Positions 35,402-45,487 of a stretch of DNA of 64,000 bases are shown here, in pieces (the stretch's first letter is position 1; every line of letters begins with the position of its first letter). Position numbers and translations under genes: made by a program. The notes below the pieces were generated by a model. The model had not been told where the DNA came from and did no database searches. It saw nothing but the letters and a program-made list of their open reading frames with translations. The DNA is from Adiantum capillus-veneris (taxonomy: Eukaryota; Streptophyta; Polypodiopsida; Polypodiales; Pteridaceae), in assembly GCA_014529385.2 (NCBI GenBank), contig CM043960.1:74867910-74931909 (forward strand), in the 5' to 3' direction.

Positions 35402-35985
35402 TCAGTCTCCAAGTACTAGCAAAAGTCTAGTAGGAATCTGATAAGGCATCAAGAACAGTCTGCACAAGGGAACTGTCTGAAATGACTTCACCTGTAGAAA
35501 TATGTTGCTCATTGATATCCTTGACACTAGCAAGGAAAGTGTCCATATCATCTTCCTCATGTATAATCTTCGACTCCAGCTCTTTTCGCAGCAAAGCAAT
35601 TTTAGCCTCATTGCGGCTTGCATAAAGACCTGCTAGAATATCCCAAGCCTGTTTTGGAGATTTTGTTGAACGGATGTGAGGAACAATGGTGCGCTTCACA
35701 GACAACGCAATCAATGCATGAGTCTACGCATCCTTAACATCCCAACGAGCTTGTTCTATCGTAGGCAAAACAACTCTAGCAACAGCAATCCTTGCAGCAA
35801 GACCTGCAACATCCTCAACATTGCCTACATCCTCAGAACCAGGACGTACATCAATGCCTTGCACAATGTTACAGACGCCCTTTGACACAAGAACATGTTG
35901 CATCATATAAGCCCATAGAGGGTAGTTGTCTCGATCCAACCTGTAGCAAACATCTTGAACACATCTGTGTTGTTGTTGCCAGCCA
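35402..35985 (-). pseudogene. Copia gag (UBN2-type)
   Basis: The likely start is MAGNNNTDVFKMFA at 35985. After one frameshift it reads RLDRDNYPLWAYMMQHVLVS (from 35950 on), then after another MIALSVKRTIVPHIRSTKSP, KQAWDILAGLYASRNEAKIA and DDMDTFLASVKDINEQHI. L-x-x-x-N-Y-x-x-W and A-K-x-x-W-D-x-L are gag signatures of plant copia. A stop at 35428 separates it from the protease frame. Gag forms the particle shell. Confidence 0.8.
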
Positions 35986-36318
35986 TGGTAAATGATGCAC
36001 CTAATGTGAAAACTGCCCGAAAAAAGGAGAAATGGAGCAAGAACAACACGTGCTATATAGCACAAACCGTAGAAGACTGTAAGGTACTTGTTATGCAAAA
36101 AATGGCATTGATAGAAATTCTGCACAAAATGACGAAATAGCCTGTGCACTACTGCTTGTAGTGGAAACGGAGGCCGAAATGAGCCCGAATCAGAAATCTG
36201 AGCAGAATAGGCTCTATGAGCTTACTTGAAATGTTTGTTGACCTGCGAACGCTCGCCAAAGCTCACTGAAATCGGAGAAAGTGAGCAGCTGGCGACTAAG
36301 CCCGGGAGGACGCAACCT

Positions 36319-36330
36319 GCTCTGATACCA
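36319..36330 (-). promoter_or_regulatory. Primer-binding site of the copia element
   Basis: On the minus strand TGGTATCAGAGC, a perfect initiator-Met tRNA site, 2 bases inside the LTR at 36333. Confidence 0.9.
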
Positions 36331-36332
36331 AT

Positions 36333-36545
36333 TGTTGGAATTAGGGTTGTAGAGAAACGCACACAGCTTGGAGAAGACGAAGGAAGATCAAGGCACACAA
36401 TGGAGAGTGTATAACTTAGTGTGCAATGGAAAGATAGATAGCCCTAGAGTGATGGGCGTATATACAATGCACGGGGGAAAAAACCTCCTAAAGAGGGAAA
36501 AAATGCCCTGACGGTCCTAGTGTGTTCATGCACATCACTACTACA
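36333..36545 (-). repeat. 5' LTR of the copia element
   Basis: 213 bp with TG...CA ends. On the minus strand it starts TGTAGTAGTGATGTGC and ends in ATTCCAACA next to the primer site. There is no second copy in the window, so the outer boundary is inferred from the TG dinucleotide and typical length. Confidence 0.6.
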
Positions 36546-36880
36546 TGTATATGGTAACAAGAAGATGCCAGATTGAAGCAAGAAGAAGCTGTGAAGGGGG
36601 AAGGGGAAGAAGGGTTGAAGCATTCGAAAATTGTGAAGACAAGAACCAAGGAATCAAGGGAAGGGGAAGCAACATGGAACAAAGGTGATGAATGGAGAAG
36701 CATTGCAACCTACAGAAAGATGGAAAATGAAGAAGACGATGATGAGAACTGGGAAAAAGCGGGAACTGCAAAGGTGACAGATAGCAAGCATGGACTGCAG
36801 CCAACTTAAAACCCATTAACATGCAATAAAGTGACTTCAACTTCCAAGAAACAATTTCATAAATGCCTTTTTTTCACCTA
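36546..36880. other. No gene seen; purine-rich sequence
   Basis: The plus strand is strongly G/A-rich (36560-36760). I recognise no domain in any frame. Confidence 0.4.
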
Positions 36881-37301
36881 CGCAAGGTGTTGTCCAAGAC
36901 ATCACTTTTTGTATCACCTAATCATGCTTTCACCCTCTTACCATAGGAGGTCTAACACCTTGATTAGCCACATAATACACTGGTGCAAGCTCTGGTGGAG
37001 TATAAGTCACAGGTTCTTCCATTGTCGGTGGATGTGAATTATACCAATCCCCTTCTACCATTATTGTAGATGCACTAGGCTCAGAATAGGGTGTAACACG
37101 CACTAGTGCTCTATGACTTCCTCTGGATGCTTGTACTTTACAGGTACTGCACTATGCCCCGGATATCAAGGTTATTGACCCAACACGGGTTGAGTTATTT
37201 CCATACCCATCGGTGGTCTTTGAGCTGGGCCATGTTAGGCTGATATCTGTACATGGGTTGTCCTTGTGGCCTCATTGACACGTACTGAACATTGGCACGT
37301 A

Positions 37302-38018
37302 CTAAACATTCCCATCATAGTTTGGTAGGTAATAGAACTCATTGGTCTCATGGTTGGTCCATTTATCCTCAATTGCACACATTTTTTGTGGTCTAATTGG
37401 TTTTTCCTGTTGAGGTATCCCTTGCCCTGGTCCCCTCATAGGTGCTTTTTGCATGTTATTCATCATGTCATTCATCCTTTTGAGCATGTCTTCTATGGCT
37501 GAAAGTGGTGCTGCAGTAGTTGTTCCCACTTGTGCTGGTTTAGTGGATGCTGTTTTCTCACTTTGGTTATCCTTAGGGACATCTTCTTCGTTGAAAATAT
37601 CACAATTGTCTCCTAAGTCAATAGCATATGACACACACTCTTCTAGGGTTGTGTGATTCTTGCTATACAGTATAGCATGAAGTTTTTTGTTTAGTAGTCC
37701 CTCTAGAAACAATGATACTAGTCTTTCTTCTGCAGGTATCTCTAGCTCTGGGCATCTTGCAATGTATTGTTTGATTTGAGTTGCACAATCCTTAACAGAC
37801 TCACCTTGTTTCTGTTTAAAGTTGTAAATTTGAGCTACCGTATTGTGTTTGTTCCCCGTTTTGGAACACGCAACTACAAATCCTTGAGCTAATGTGTTCA
37901 AGTCCATGATTGACCTTGGTCGAATGTTTTGGAACCATGTCAATGCTTTTACTTCTAATGTCATTCCAAATTCCTCGAATTGAGTATGGAAATCAAATAT
38001 GCGTTTTGCTCTTAGCAC
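37302..38018 (-). pseudogene. Gypsy-type gag core
   Basis: A 238-residue open frame containing RIFDFHTQFEEFGMTLEVKA, LTWFQNIRPRSIMDLNTLAQ, YNFKQKQGESVKDCATQIKQ and ARCPELEIPAEERLVSLFLE. This is the retrotransposon gag domain with its L-T-W-F and F-x-x-x-K-Q-x-x-x-E-S-V signature. A Pro/Gln-rich tail with CAIEDKWTNHETNEFYYLPN looks like a decayed zinc knuckle. The frame upstream (38019-38110) continues the protein as VRPIDFQKWVRTYSG and YDHLASFKQV. No protease or RT follows. Confidence 0.7.
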
Positions 38019-38116
38019 TTGCTTAAAGCTTGCTAAGTGGTCATATGGATCCCTAGATCCACTGTATGTTCTAACCCATTTTTGAAAATCAATTGGTCTG
38101 ACACGTCTATTTGGTT

Positions 38117-38614
38117 CTACTCCCGGTCCTTTATATTTCTATCCTCCCAACAATAGACTCCGATCCTAAGATTATTCGTACTCAGCCATTTCAAAGGCTT
38201 CAAATCAACTTGATAGTATCCCTCGAATTCTAAAGTTGGTGGTCCTTGTGTAGCTGCCATATCTGGAATTATGGTGTTTACTTCTAACCCCCATTTGTCT
38301 ATTACATTAGGGTTTTCGACTTGTAAATATTGAGTTCCTTTTCTATCCATGTACATTTTTCCTTGTTTGTTTGTCCTGATTTCCTCTTTGAACTCAACAC
38401 CATGGTCATCAATGCGAATAGCATACTCTTCATTAGGATCCAGGTAAACCTGAGATCCATGGCGATTAGTCTTATATAAAGAGAGTATATGCTTATAGCG
38501 CACTGTCGTTCTGGTTTCTGAGTGAGTCGAGTAGGACGACAATTTAGATGTTGAGTCTAAAAAAGTGTCTGAGACTTCTTCAAGGATAGTGTGCAAGAGA
38601 TTGCCTTGATTCAC
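38117..38614 (-). pseudogene. N-terminal part of the gypsy-type gag
   Basis: 165 open residues upstream of the gag core, separated by a frameshift near 38115. They include YLDPNEEYAIRIDDHGVEFK and GYYQVDLKPLKWLSTNNL. I recognise no domain, but position and strand make it the start of the same gag protein. Confidence 0.45.
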
Positions 38615-38649
38615 ACTTTCTTCAATGGAGACTCTACTGGAGGTTTATC

Positions 38650-39840
38650 CAAATATGCCTTGATTTTCTAGTACACGACCAGATCTAAGGTTCATAAAGA
38701 TTTGTGAAGCCCTGGACAGAGTACTCACCGTTGGATTGACTTGTTGTCATTTTTTTCCACTTGATGTGAGTGAAACTTCCATCAAGCTACCGATTCCTTG
38801 TCTGCAACCTGATGCCTGTATCAATTTTGATCAAGTTAGCTATTCTTTTGTAAAGATTGTATAGTTTTTGCTAGCTATTGTGATTGTTCTCTATGTATCA
38901 CTTCAAATCGAGCTAATTGAGTCAGCAATTGAGACTTTCAGACCCTAATTTTGCAAAAGGTCAAAGGACTAATCTACAACCTGAAAGCTGAGTGAACATG
39001 TACCAATTTGGATCCGATTGAACCCAAAATTGCCCGGTGGCCTTGTATTATGTTGGATTAACACTGCACAAGTTCAAAAACCAAAGTTGATGTCTCTATG
39101 TTGTAGTAGTAAAATAATCACGATTATTTAATTTTGTCAAATTTTTGCACTTTTTGGCTTGATTTGCCAAGTATACAACCTGTTAAGATCCCTGGACAAG
39201 TTTCACCAAGTTTGCACAAAATCTATTCAAGTTTAGTACCTGTTTGTGTCCGTAGACTCTGATTTTAAGAATCTGGCTTAAGTCTCACTTTTGTGATCCA
39301 AATCTCCCCAAAATTGATTTGTGTAGTCTACTTGATATGCTTGACCTTGTGGTATACTCAAATGTGCAAGATTATCAATTTTTGAAGCAAATGTAAACAA
39401 TCGCGATTATTTACTCTAGCTAATTTTTTACAAATTTTTGTCCCAATCTTGACACAAATCAGTTAAGTATCTCAACTTAAGCACCCTAGCCAAGTTTCAT
39501 CAAGTTTGGATAATTTTTGTTGACCGTATTTTCAATCCAATGATCCAAATCTTACCAAATTTGATTTATGGGCTTATTATAACATGGTAAAGCTAGTGGC
39601 ATGCTAACTTGGTCAAAAAAGTTACAAAATGGGATAAATGTAAATTATTGCGATTATTTACTTCTGGTAAATTTTTGCATCTTTTTGGTCAACTAAGCAT
39701 ATACACATGTCTATCACATCAATATAAGCCTATGAACCAAGTTTCCTTGAGTTTGAACAAAGTTTTTCCTAATTTACACTTAAGTTCCCGGAAGTCATTA
39801 TAGACTTTAGTTTTTACCCAGTTTTTGGTCAATTTGGTGA
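38650..39840. repeat. AT-rich diverged tandem repeat
   Basis: No coding frame. CGATTATTTA followed by (C/T)...TAATTTTT recurs at 39121, 39404 and 39651. GATCCAAAT(C/T) recurs near 39296, 39541 and 39840. The spacing is about 245-297 bp, so the region is a diverged tandem array of about 250-290-bp units. Confidence 0.55.
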
Positions 39841-39849
39841 TCCAAATTC

Positions 39850-40215
39850 TTTTTTTTTTTGAGAAATAGATTCTTTTGTTAATTTATGAAACTGCCCATA
39901 GGGCTACAACCACCTCTTCAAGAGAGGGCTACAACAACCATGATGGGGAGACTCTCCCAATGAAAAAACAACATATGTACAATGAGGCTAAATCAAGAAA
40001 TGGGCTAAGTTGCATTGTACGTTATACGGTGTCCGTATAATACGTTTTAAACGGACGTATTATATGACACCTATTTTTATTTGACCGTATTATACGATGC
40101 CACATTAGCAAAACCAGCGTATCGTATAATTTATTTGCATTTTGATCGAATACTATTTCGATCTATATATTAATTCGATCGAAATAATATTACGATCGAA
40201 ATAAGTTTCTTCATA
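39850..40215. repeat. Cluster of short inverted repeats upstream of hAT
   Basis: GGTGTCCGTATAATACGT and, after a 9-base loop, ACGTATTATATGACACC form a hairpin (about 40030-40073). CGTATTATACG, GCGTATCGTAT and three copies of GATCGAAATA in both orientations follow to 40205. Such clusters are common in subterminal regions of hAT elements. I could not find a matching right end near 62090. Confidence 0.5.
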
Positions 40216-40406
40216 TACCGTGAAAATGGAGTATGTTACTCATTCCGTTGAGCTCTCTTCTCCTCTTCTCATCTATAGGTGAGCTTCAGCAACAAAAAAT
40301 AAAAATAAAATTAGTTTTAATGTATTGAATAATTTAATACAAATTTAGAGATTTAAACAAAATGTGTTTTTATGTTTTGGAGTTAATTTTAGTCTTTATC
40401 TGTTTT

Positions 40407-40945
40407 GTGTGAAGTATATCTTACATTGAGAGGTAATTTAACTAAGGTAGTTAATGATTACTTGCATTGTGTAGAGGAAACTCACAAAGTGATTCAATAA
40501 AAGTAAAGTTAGCAGTTATTTTCTTTGTGTTGAACTATGTTCACACTTAGAAGTAACTTAAGTTAGATAGTTACAATGATGAGTTACTTGTTGTGTGTTG
40601 AACCATGTTCACACCTGGAAGTAACTTATGTTAGATTTATCTAATGATTTTCTTTCATGTGTAGAGTAGTACTCACACTACAGACGATCTAGGTAGATTA
40701 AATAATAATCTCTCTCTTTGTGTAGAGGTATTCTCACACCTAGAAGAGATTTATAGATGTAGTGAATCTTGATTGCTTTCCATGTGTAGAGTTACACTCA
40801 CACTTGGAGGTAATTTAGATAGGTTTTTAAAAAATAACTTGTTATGTGTAGAGTTTACTCACACTTGGAAGTTATTGAGATAGATTAAGCGATTTATTTA
40901 TCATGATTCAGGTGTAAAATGAGACCTCACACTTGAAAAAAAATC
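40407..40945 (+). repeat. Nine tandem units of about 63 bp upstream of hAT
   Basis: GTGTAGAG (or close variants) recurs at about 40407, 40469, 40527, 40592, 40659, 40720, 40783, 40845 and 40911. Each copy is followed by ACTCACACTTGGAAGTAATTTA-like sequence and a variable AT-rich part. Spacings are 58-67 bases. The array lies between the hairpin cluster and the first hAT coding frame. Confidence 0.8.
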
Positions 40946-41074
40946 TATTTTTGATATTTATTAATTAAAGAGGTTGAAAATGTTGATAAATAAAGTAATG
41001 TAAATGGTATTAGAGTTTGATTTTAAATGTGTATTTAGTAATTAGTTCTGTTTGAGTTTGCAGATCTTAAGAAG

Positions 41075-42585
41075 ATGGCGAAAGGATATGAGTGGAACTA
41101 CGTAGACAAATTGGTCAGTGGAAAGAATACATCAAAGTTGAAGTGTAAGACCCGGGGCCATAATTTTAGCGGAAATGCACACAGGATGAAAGAACATGTG
41201 TTCAAAATTATTGGAAACATAGGGGATTTAAGAAAAATTTTCCGAGTGGGCGCTCAAGGCAAAGAGAGCACTTCCTGAAGGAAAAAAAAGGGAGGTCCCA
41301 AAATGATGGCTCCATCTATGGCTAGGGACATCGATATGACACTCGAGAATGATCGAAACCCTCCCTCTACCCCTACTTCAGGTCCAAAGGGCATAATTCA
41401 TCCTTTGCTGGGGATTGTAGCTCTAATTCTACCGGAAGTTCTGCTAAGATAAGCTGAAGTGAAGCATGGACTGGAGGAGAACCTGCATCAAGTGGTCCTA
41501 CTTTGCCTCAGGCATTTGGTAAACAATGGCTGCTTGAACTCCATCTTAAGTGGACGCAAGCATTTGTTGCATGTGGAATTCCTCCTATCTTTGAAGATTC
41601 TTTAATGAGCACGACGAAGAAGGGTTTTGTGGTACTTGATTATAATAAGATGCGTACAGAATACTTAGATAAAGTGAAAACTACATCAAAAAATATTTTA
41701 AAGTGCACAACTCTTGATTATGTGTCACAGTATGTATGCATAATTGCTCTAGATGGTTGGACAAATTGTCAGAAGAAACCATTGATTAATGTGATGTTGA
41801 TTTGTCCAAGAGGTTCCATCTTTCTTGAGGCGATCAATACATCCTTGAAAGAGAAATTGGTGGATATCTTGTTGCTGTGTATGAGCATTCAATCAGAAGG
41901 GTAGGAGGACCTAAAAATGTGACAGACATTGTCACAGATAATGCATCTAACTACAAAGCAGTTGGAAAAGCAATTGAAGCAAAGTATCCAGAGCTAACAT
42001 GGGTTCCATGTGTTGCACACACTTTGAATATGCTTTTAAAGGACTTTGGGAAATTTCTTTCAATTAAACAAACTCTTCTAGATGCAAACCACTTGGTGAA
42101 GTTTATAAGAGAGCATTCATTTTCTTATGCTTTGTTCAGAACAAGTCCCCTACAAAAAATTTACAGATTTTTTGTGTGACCCGTTTTGCAACAACATATT
42201 ACGTTCTATCAACACTACAGCAGGTTAAAGCAGCCCTTGTTGAAATAGTGGCAGATAGAAGATGGGACATTTGGCTTGATAAATATCCCAAGTATGAACC
42301 CGATGCAGTTGCTATCAGCTTGTAAACTCTCCTTTTTTTGGAGAAATGTAGACAAAATTGTTACTGTCACAGAACCCTTCACTCATTTGATACGATTAGT
42401 AGACAAAGAAGCCTCTATCTTTCGATGGGTTTATTGGTACATGCATGAAGCCACTTGCAAGTTAAAAGACTGTACATATTATGCAGGAAAAGAGAAATCC
42501 ATGATGATGTCGTTTGTCAAAAGACGATGGGAGTAGCTGCATACACCTTTGCATGGAGCAAGTTTTGTTTTAGATCCTAAGTTTC
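41075..42585 (+). pseudogene. hAT transposase, 5' part
   Basis: Order of parts: a BED zinc finger (41075-41278) reads YVDKLVSGKNTSKLKCK and AHRMKEHVFKIIGN, with the second Cys of the finger replaced by Arg-Gly context. A DUF659-type region (41503-42179) reads FVACGIPPIFEDSLM, ALDGWTN, DIVTDNASNYKAVGKAIEAK and WVPCVAHTLNMLLKD. A further catalytic-core stretch (42276-42536) contains IFRWVYWYMHEA and MMSFVKRRW. The catalytic D-x-x-T-D-N-A-S-N region is recognisable. Frameshifts near 41275, 41900 and 42180 and a stop at 42536 break it. The frame continues to LDPKFQIV and is then cut by an inserted LTR element. The C-terminus resumes at 61397. Confidence 0.85.
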
Positions 42586-42590
42586 AGATT
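42586..42590. repeat. Target-site duplication CAGAT (left)
   Basis: CAGAT flanks the outer LTR element on both sides (42586-42590 and 61392-61396). Both copies lie in hAT coding sequence. Confidence 0.9.
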
Positions 42591-42605
42591 GTTGGACGGA
42601 TACGC

Positions 42606-43498
42606 TGTCAAGAAGTAGGCGGTCTTGCCAGGAAGGCACTGGGCCTCTTGCTGTGAGAGTTTGTGAGGAAGCTCAAGGGTTATGAGAAAGAGCTAAGATG
42701 TAGATAACATAGCTTCTAGAGCTAAAGAAGAAATGTAGCCAAAGAAGCCGCTCACTTTTCCTTACAAACACACATGTGATGGAGAGAACTCATGGTCCAC
42801 ACTTGTGTGTCTTGTCCTTCAAGGCATCTTTGAGGTGTCACATTCACATGATTGTGTTTTTTATCCTCCAAATATCTTATTTTATGGAAAAAGACCAAGA
42901 TTACCTCTTTTCACTTGATTCACCTGTTTACCATCTCTTGTTGCAGTGTAGTTGTGAGAGGCTTTTTCACTCTTTTCCCTGTAACTTTTGACCTGTAACT
43001 CGGATTGACATGCTTCAAAAGGCAAAATTGGCCTACTAAAAGAGCTTGACTTGGTTTTGGTCTTTTCTCCATGCCCTTAGGTCAGGATTTTCAAATTGGG
43101 ATGGTCCAAGAAGCTTTGGATCTTCCTTTTCATAAAGTCTTGTAGTAGGCCCTTCCCTCTTGTATGTATCCAAGAAGATATGCATTATTGAAGGGTTATA
43201 TTATTAAATAAATGTGAAAAGAAGAAAATAATTTATATATGGTAGGGTATATCTAAGATATTAGAAGAAATATACAAATGCTTTTCCCTCAGACAAAAGA
43301 GGCACAATCATTGATACTTGCTTGCAGTACTTCCTAATAGTAATGTACATTTATATTGCTTCAAAGGTAATACTAAGGTATGGTAGAAAGCTTTTATTTA
43401 TGCATATGAGTATTATATGAACTATACTTATGCATCAAAAAGTCACAAGATAAATCGTTTAATGCTCGTTCCCACAATATACGTGCTACAGCACGACA
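42606..43498 (-). repeat. 3' LTR of the inner gypsy element, 893 bp
   Basis: Runs from TGTCAAGAAGTAGG to GCACGACA. It matches 49505-51674 closely except for a 1277-bp segment found only there. It is flanked inside by a polypurine tract (minus strand AGAGGGGGTGGA, 43499-43510) and outside by ACGC. Confidence 0.9.
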
Positions 43499-43556
43499 TC
43501 CACCCCCTCTAAACTTGCACATCCTCCGGTATGTGCCACATTGTCTCTTTGTAAGA

Positions 43557-44879
43557 TCATACCTCTTGTACATCTTCCTTGCTTTCCTCTTCACTGGATG
43601 ATGCTTCATGTTCACTTTGATCTTCACCTGTGTTTTGCTCTTCTTCCTCATCAACATCTTCTAGATCATTGTCTCCTCTTCTCTTAAACATTTTAATCCT
43701 TTTTCCTACAATGGGAATCTTTACTTCTGTACCATCTAGTTCAGACAAGCTGTAAGTAGAATTTTCATGCACATGCTTTACAACATATGGTCCAAACCAT
43801 CTTTTTGAGAACTTACGCATGACTGTGTGCTGGTTATCAAGGCTACTATCATACACTAAAACCCAGTCACCTTTGTCAATTGCTTTTCTCCTGAGTCGAT
43901 GTCGCTTATCAAAGTAGTCCTTGTTTTTCAACCTTGCATTTTTGAGTCGTTCTTTTGTAGCTTCAATGTCTCCAGGTCTTCTCTCTAGTTGGCTTATACG
44001 CAGTGCAAGGAGATCTTCCCTACTAAGCCCCTCTTGCCAAGGTAGTATATTCCATGTGGGAATTGTATCTTCAATCGGCATCACTGGCTTTTGACCATAC
44101 ATTAGCTCCGCAGGCATGTAGCCAGTTATTGAGCTATGTGTTGTACGATCAGCCCATAAAGCATATGGTAACAGTTTTGTCCACTCACCAACTCTTCCTT
44201 CACAAGCCTTGGCCAAAGCTTTGATGATAGGAGGATGCCCTCTTTCACTCTTTGGGTTGTAAGATATAGTAAGAGAAAGCTTGATTCCTAATCTAGAAAA
44301 GAACTCCGTTGCTTCTTCGGCATCCAGTTCACCTCTATCTGCTGTAGTGATTTTTCCCACACAACCATAACGGAAAATCACCTCATCAAGAAGGAATTTG
44401 CACACAGCTTCTGTGGTTTTAGCTCTTAATGCTCTTCCTTCAACCGAATTAGTTAGGTCTTCTCGTGCAAGAACCAAGTATCTCATCTGCCAGAGTCCTA
44501 AAGGCATTGTGACTAGATCCACAACCCATTTATAGTGCATGGCTAGTGGATATGTAGGGTGCAATCCATCACGATGTCGGACATTTGAATACATTTGACA
44601 AGTTACACATGACTCTACAAATTGAGATACATCTTTATACATACCCTTCCACCAATATTTTTCTTTCAACTTGGAGAAGGTTGTCCACACACCCCTGTGT
44701 CCAGCCCATAGACTCTCATGAAACTCTTGCATGAGCTTTACTTGAGTCTCTTTTTTACATAAAACCCGTTGTGGTGTAGCACCCTTTTGTTTAGGATGCT
44801 TCCACAAGTAACCATCCCTCAAAAAGTACCCATATGCTTTCCTACGTATCCTCTTGAATTCTTGTTCAGACCAATCATC
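43557..44879 (-). CDS. Inner gypsy integrase
   Basis: 421 residues from the first Met at 44822. The frame stays open upstream to a TAG at 44880 that separates it from RNase H. The zinc-binding N-domain reads HESLWAGHRGVWTTFSKL to CVTCQ (H-H-C-C). The catalytic core has WVVDLVTMPLGL, TTADRGELDAEE and SYNPKSERGHPPIIKAL, giving D, D and E. The C-terminus has KGDWVLVYDSSLDNQH and KRWFGPYVVKHVHE, an intact GPY module, and an acidic tail. No chromodomain follows. S-E-R-G-H-P-P-I is distinctive, so this is a different gypsy lineage from the chromovirus. It looks intact. Confidence 0.9.
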   Translation of the reverse strand, partial: DDWSEQEFKRIRRKAYGYFLRDGYLWKHPKQKGATPQRVLCKKETQVKLMQEFHESLWAGHRGVWTTFSKLKEKYWWKGMYKDVSQFVESCVTCQMYSNVRHRDGLHPTYPLAMHYKWVVDLVTMPLGLWQMRYLVLAREDLTNSVEGRALRAKTTEAVCKFLLDEVIFRYGCVGKITTADRGELDAEEATEFFSRLGIKLSLTISYNPKSERGHPPIIKALAKACEGRVGEWTKLLPYALWADRTTHSSITGYMPAELMYGQKPVMPIEDTIPTWNILPWQEGLSREDLLALRISQLERRPGDIEATKERLKNARLKNKDYFDKRHRLRRKAIDKGDWVLVYDSSLDNQHTVMRKFSKRWFGPYVVKHVHENSTYSLSELDGTEVKIPIVGKRIKMFKRRGDNDLEDVDEEEEQNTGEDQSEHEASSSEEESKEDVQEV

Positions 44880-45482
44880 CTATTTTGTTAGAGTACTCAA
44901 GTAGCTTCCAATAAGAAGCCAATCACCTTCATAAAGATCTTTCAAGAACAATTCAAGTGAATTAGTCATGCAGACATTGTTACCTTTGCCATGAGAGATA
45001 GAATAGAACTTTGTGCCTACATCATCTCCCTCGTCAATCATTTGTGACTCATCTTCATACCTTGACCTTGATAGCATATCTGCCACTGTATTGTGTTTAC
45101 CTGCAATGTGCTTAAACTTGGGATTTAAGGACTTAATGTAGGCAATCCACCGCAACATAGCAATGTCTGGCATTGAGCAGCTTGTAATCATCCCAAGAAG
45201 TGGTAGACAATCTGTTTCTACAACCACACATGCACCAATAAGGTACTTTTTTCCATTTTTCAAGGCTGTAACTATACCCCATAGCTCTCTCTTTATTTGT
45301 GGATAGTTTCTTTGGCGAGCACCTAGTACCTTTGCTCCAAATCTTACCACATACCTGCGTCCTTCTTCGTCATCTTTCCCTATTGCCCATCCAATCCCTG
45401 TAGGACTGGTGTCTACTGTCACAATTACTGGACTTTGACACTCATAGTCTACCTTTCTCAAAGTTGGTGCTGACTGGAGCAA
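44880..45482 (-). CDS. Inner gypsy RNase H
   Basis: VTVDTSPTGIGWAIGKDDEE supplies the first catalytic D. RQRNYPQIKRELWGIVTALK supplies the E. CVVVETDCLPLLGMI supplies the next D. KFKHIAGKHNTVADMLSRSR ends the domain with N-x-V-A-D-x-L-S-R. All catalytic residues are in place. The frame ends at TAG (44880) but continues in the same register into integrase, so one nonsense change may be the only break. RNase H removes the RNA strand during reverse transcription. Confidence 0.85.
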   Translation of the reverse strand: MLQSAPTLRKVDYECQSPVIVTVDTSPTGIGWAIGKDDEEGRRYVVRFGAKVLGARQRNYPQIKRELWGIVTALKNGKKYLIGACVVVETDCLPLLGMITSCSMPDIAMLRWIAYIKSLNPKFKHIAGKHNTVADMLSRSRYEDESQMIDEGDDVGTKFYSISHGKGNNVCMTNSLELFLKDLYEGDWLLIGSYLSTLTK

Positions 45483-45487
45483 CTCCT

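Noticed and set aside
39850-39990. Possible poly-A-ended SINE or LINE tail (T-run then conserved-looking block)
   Set aside because: There is only a 10-base T run and one copy in the window, with no target duplication or internal promoter boxes.
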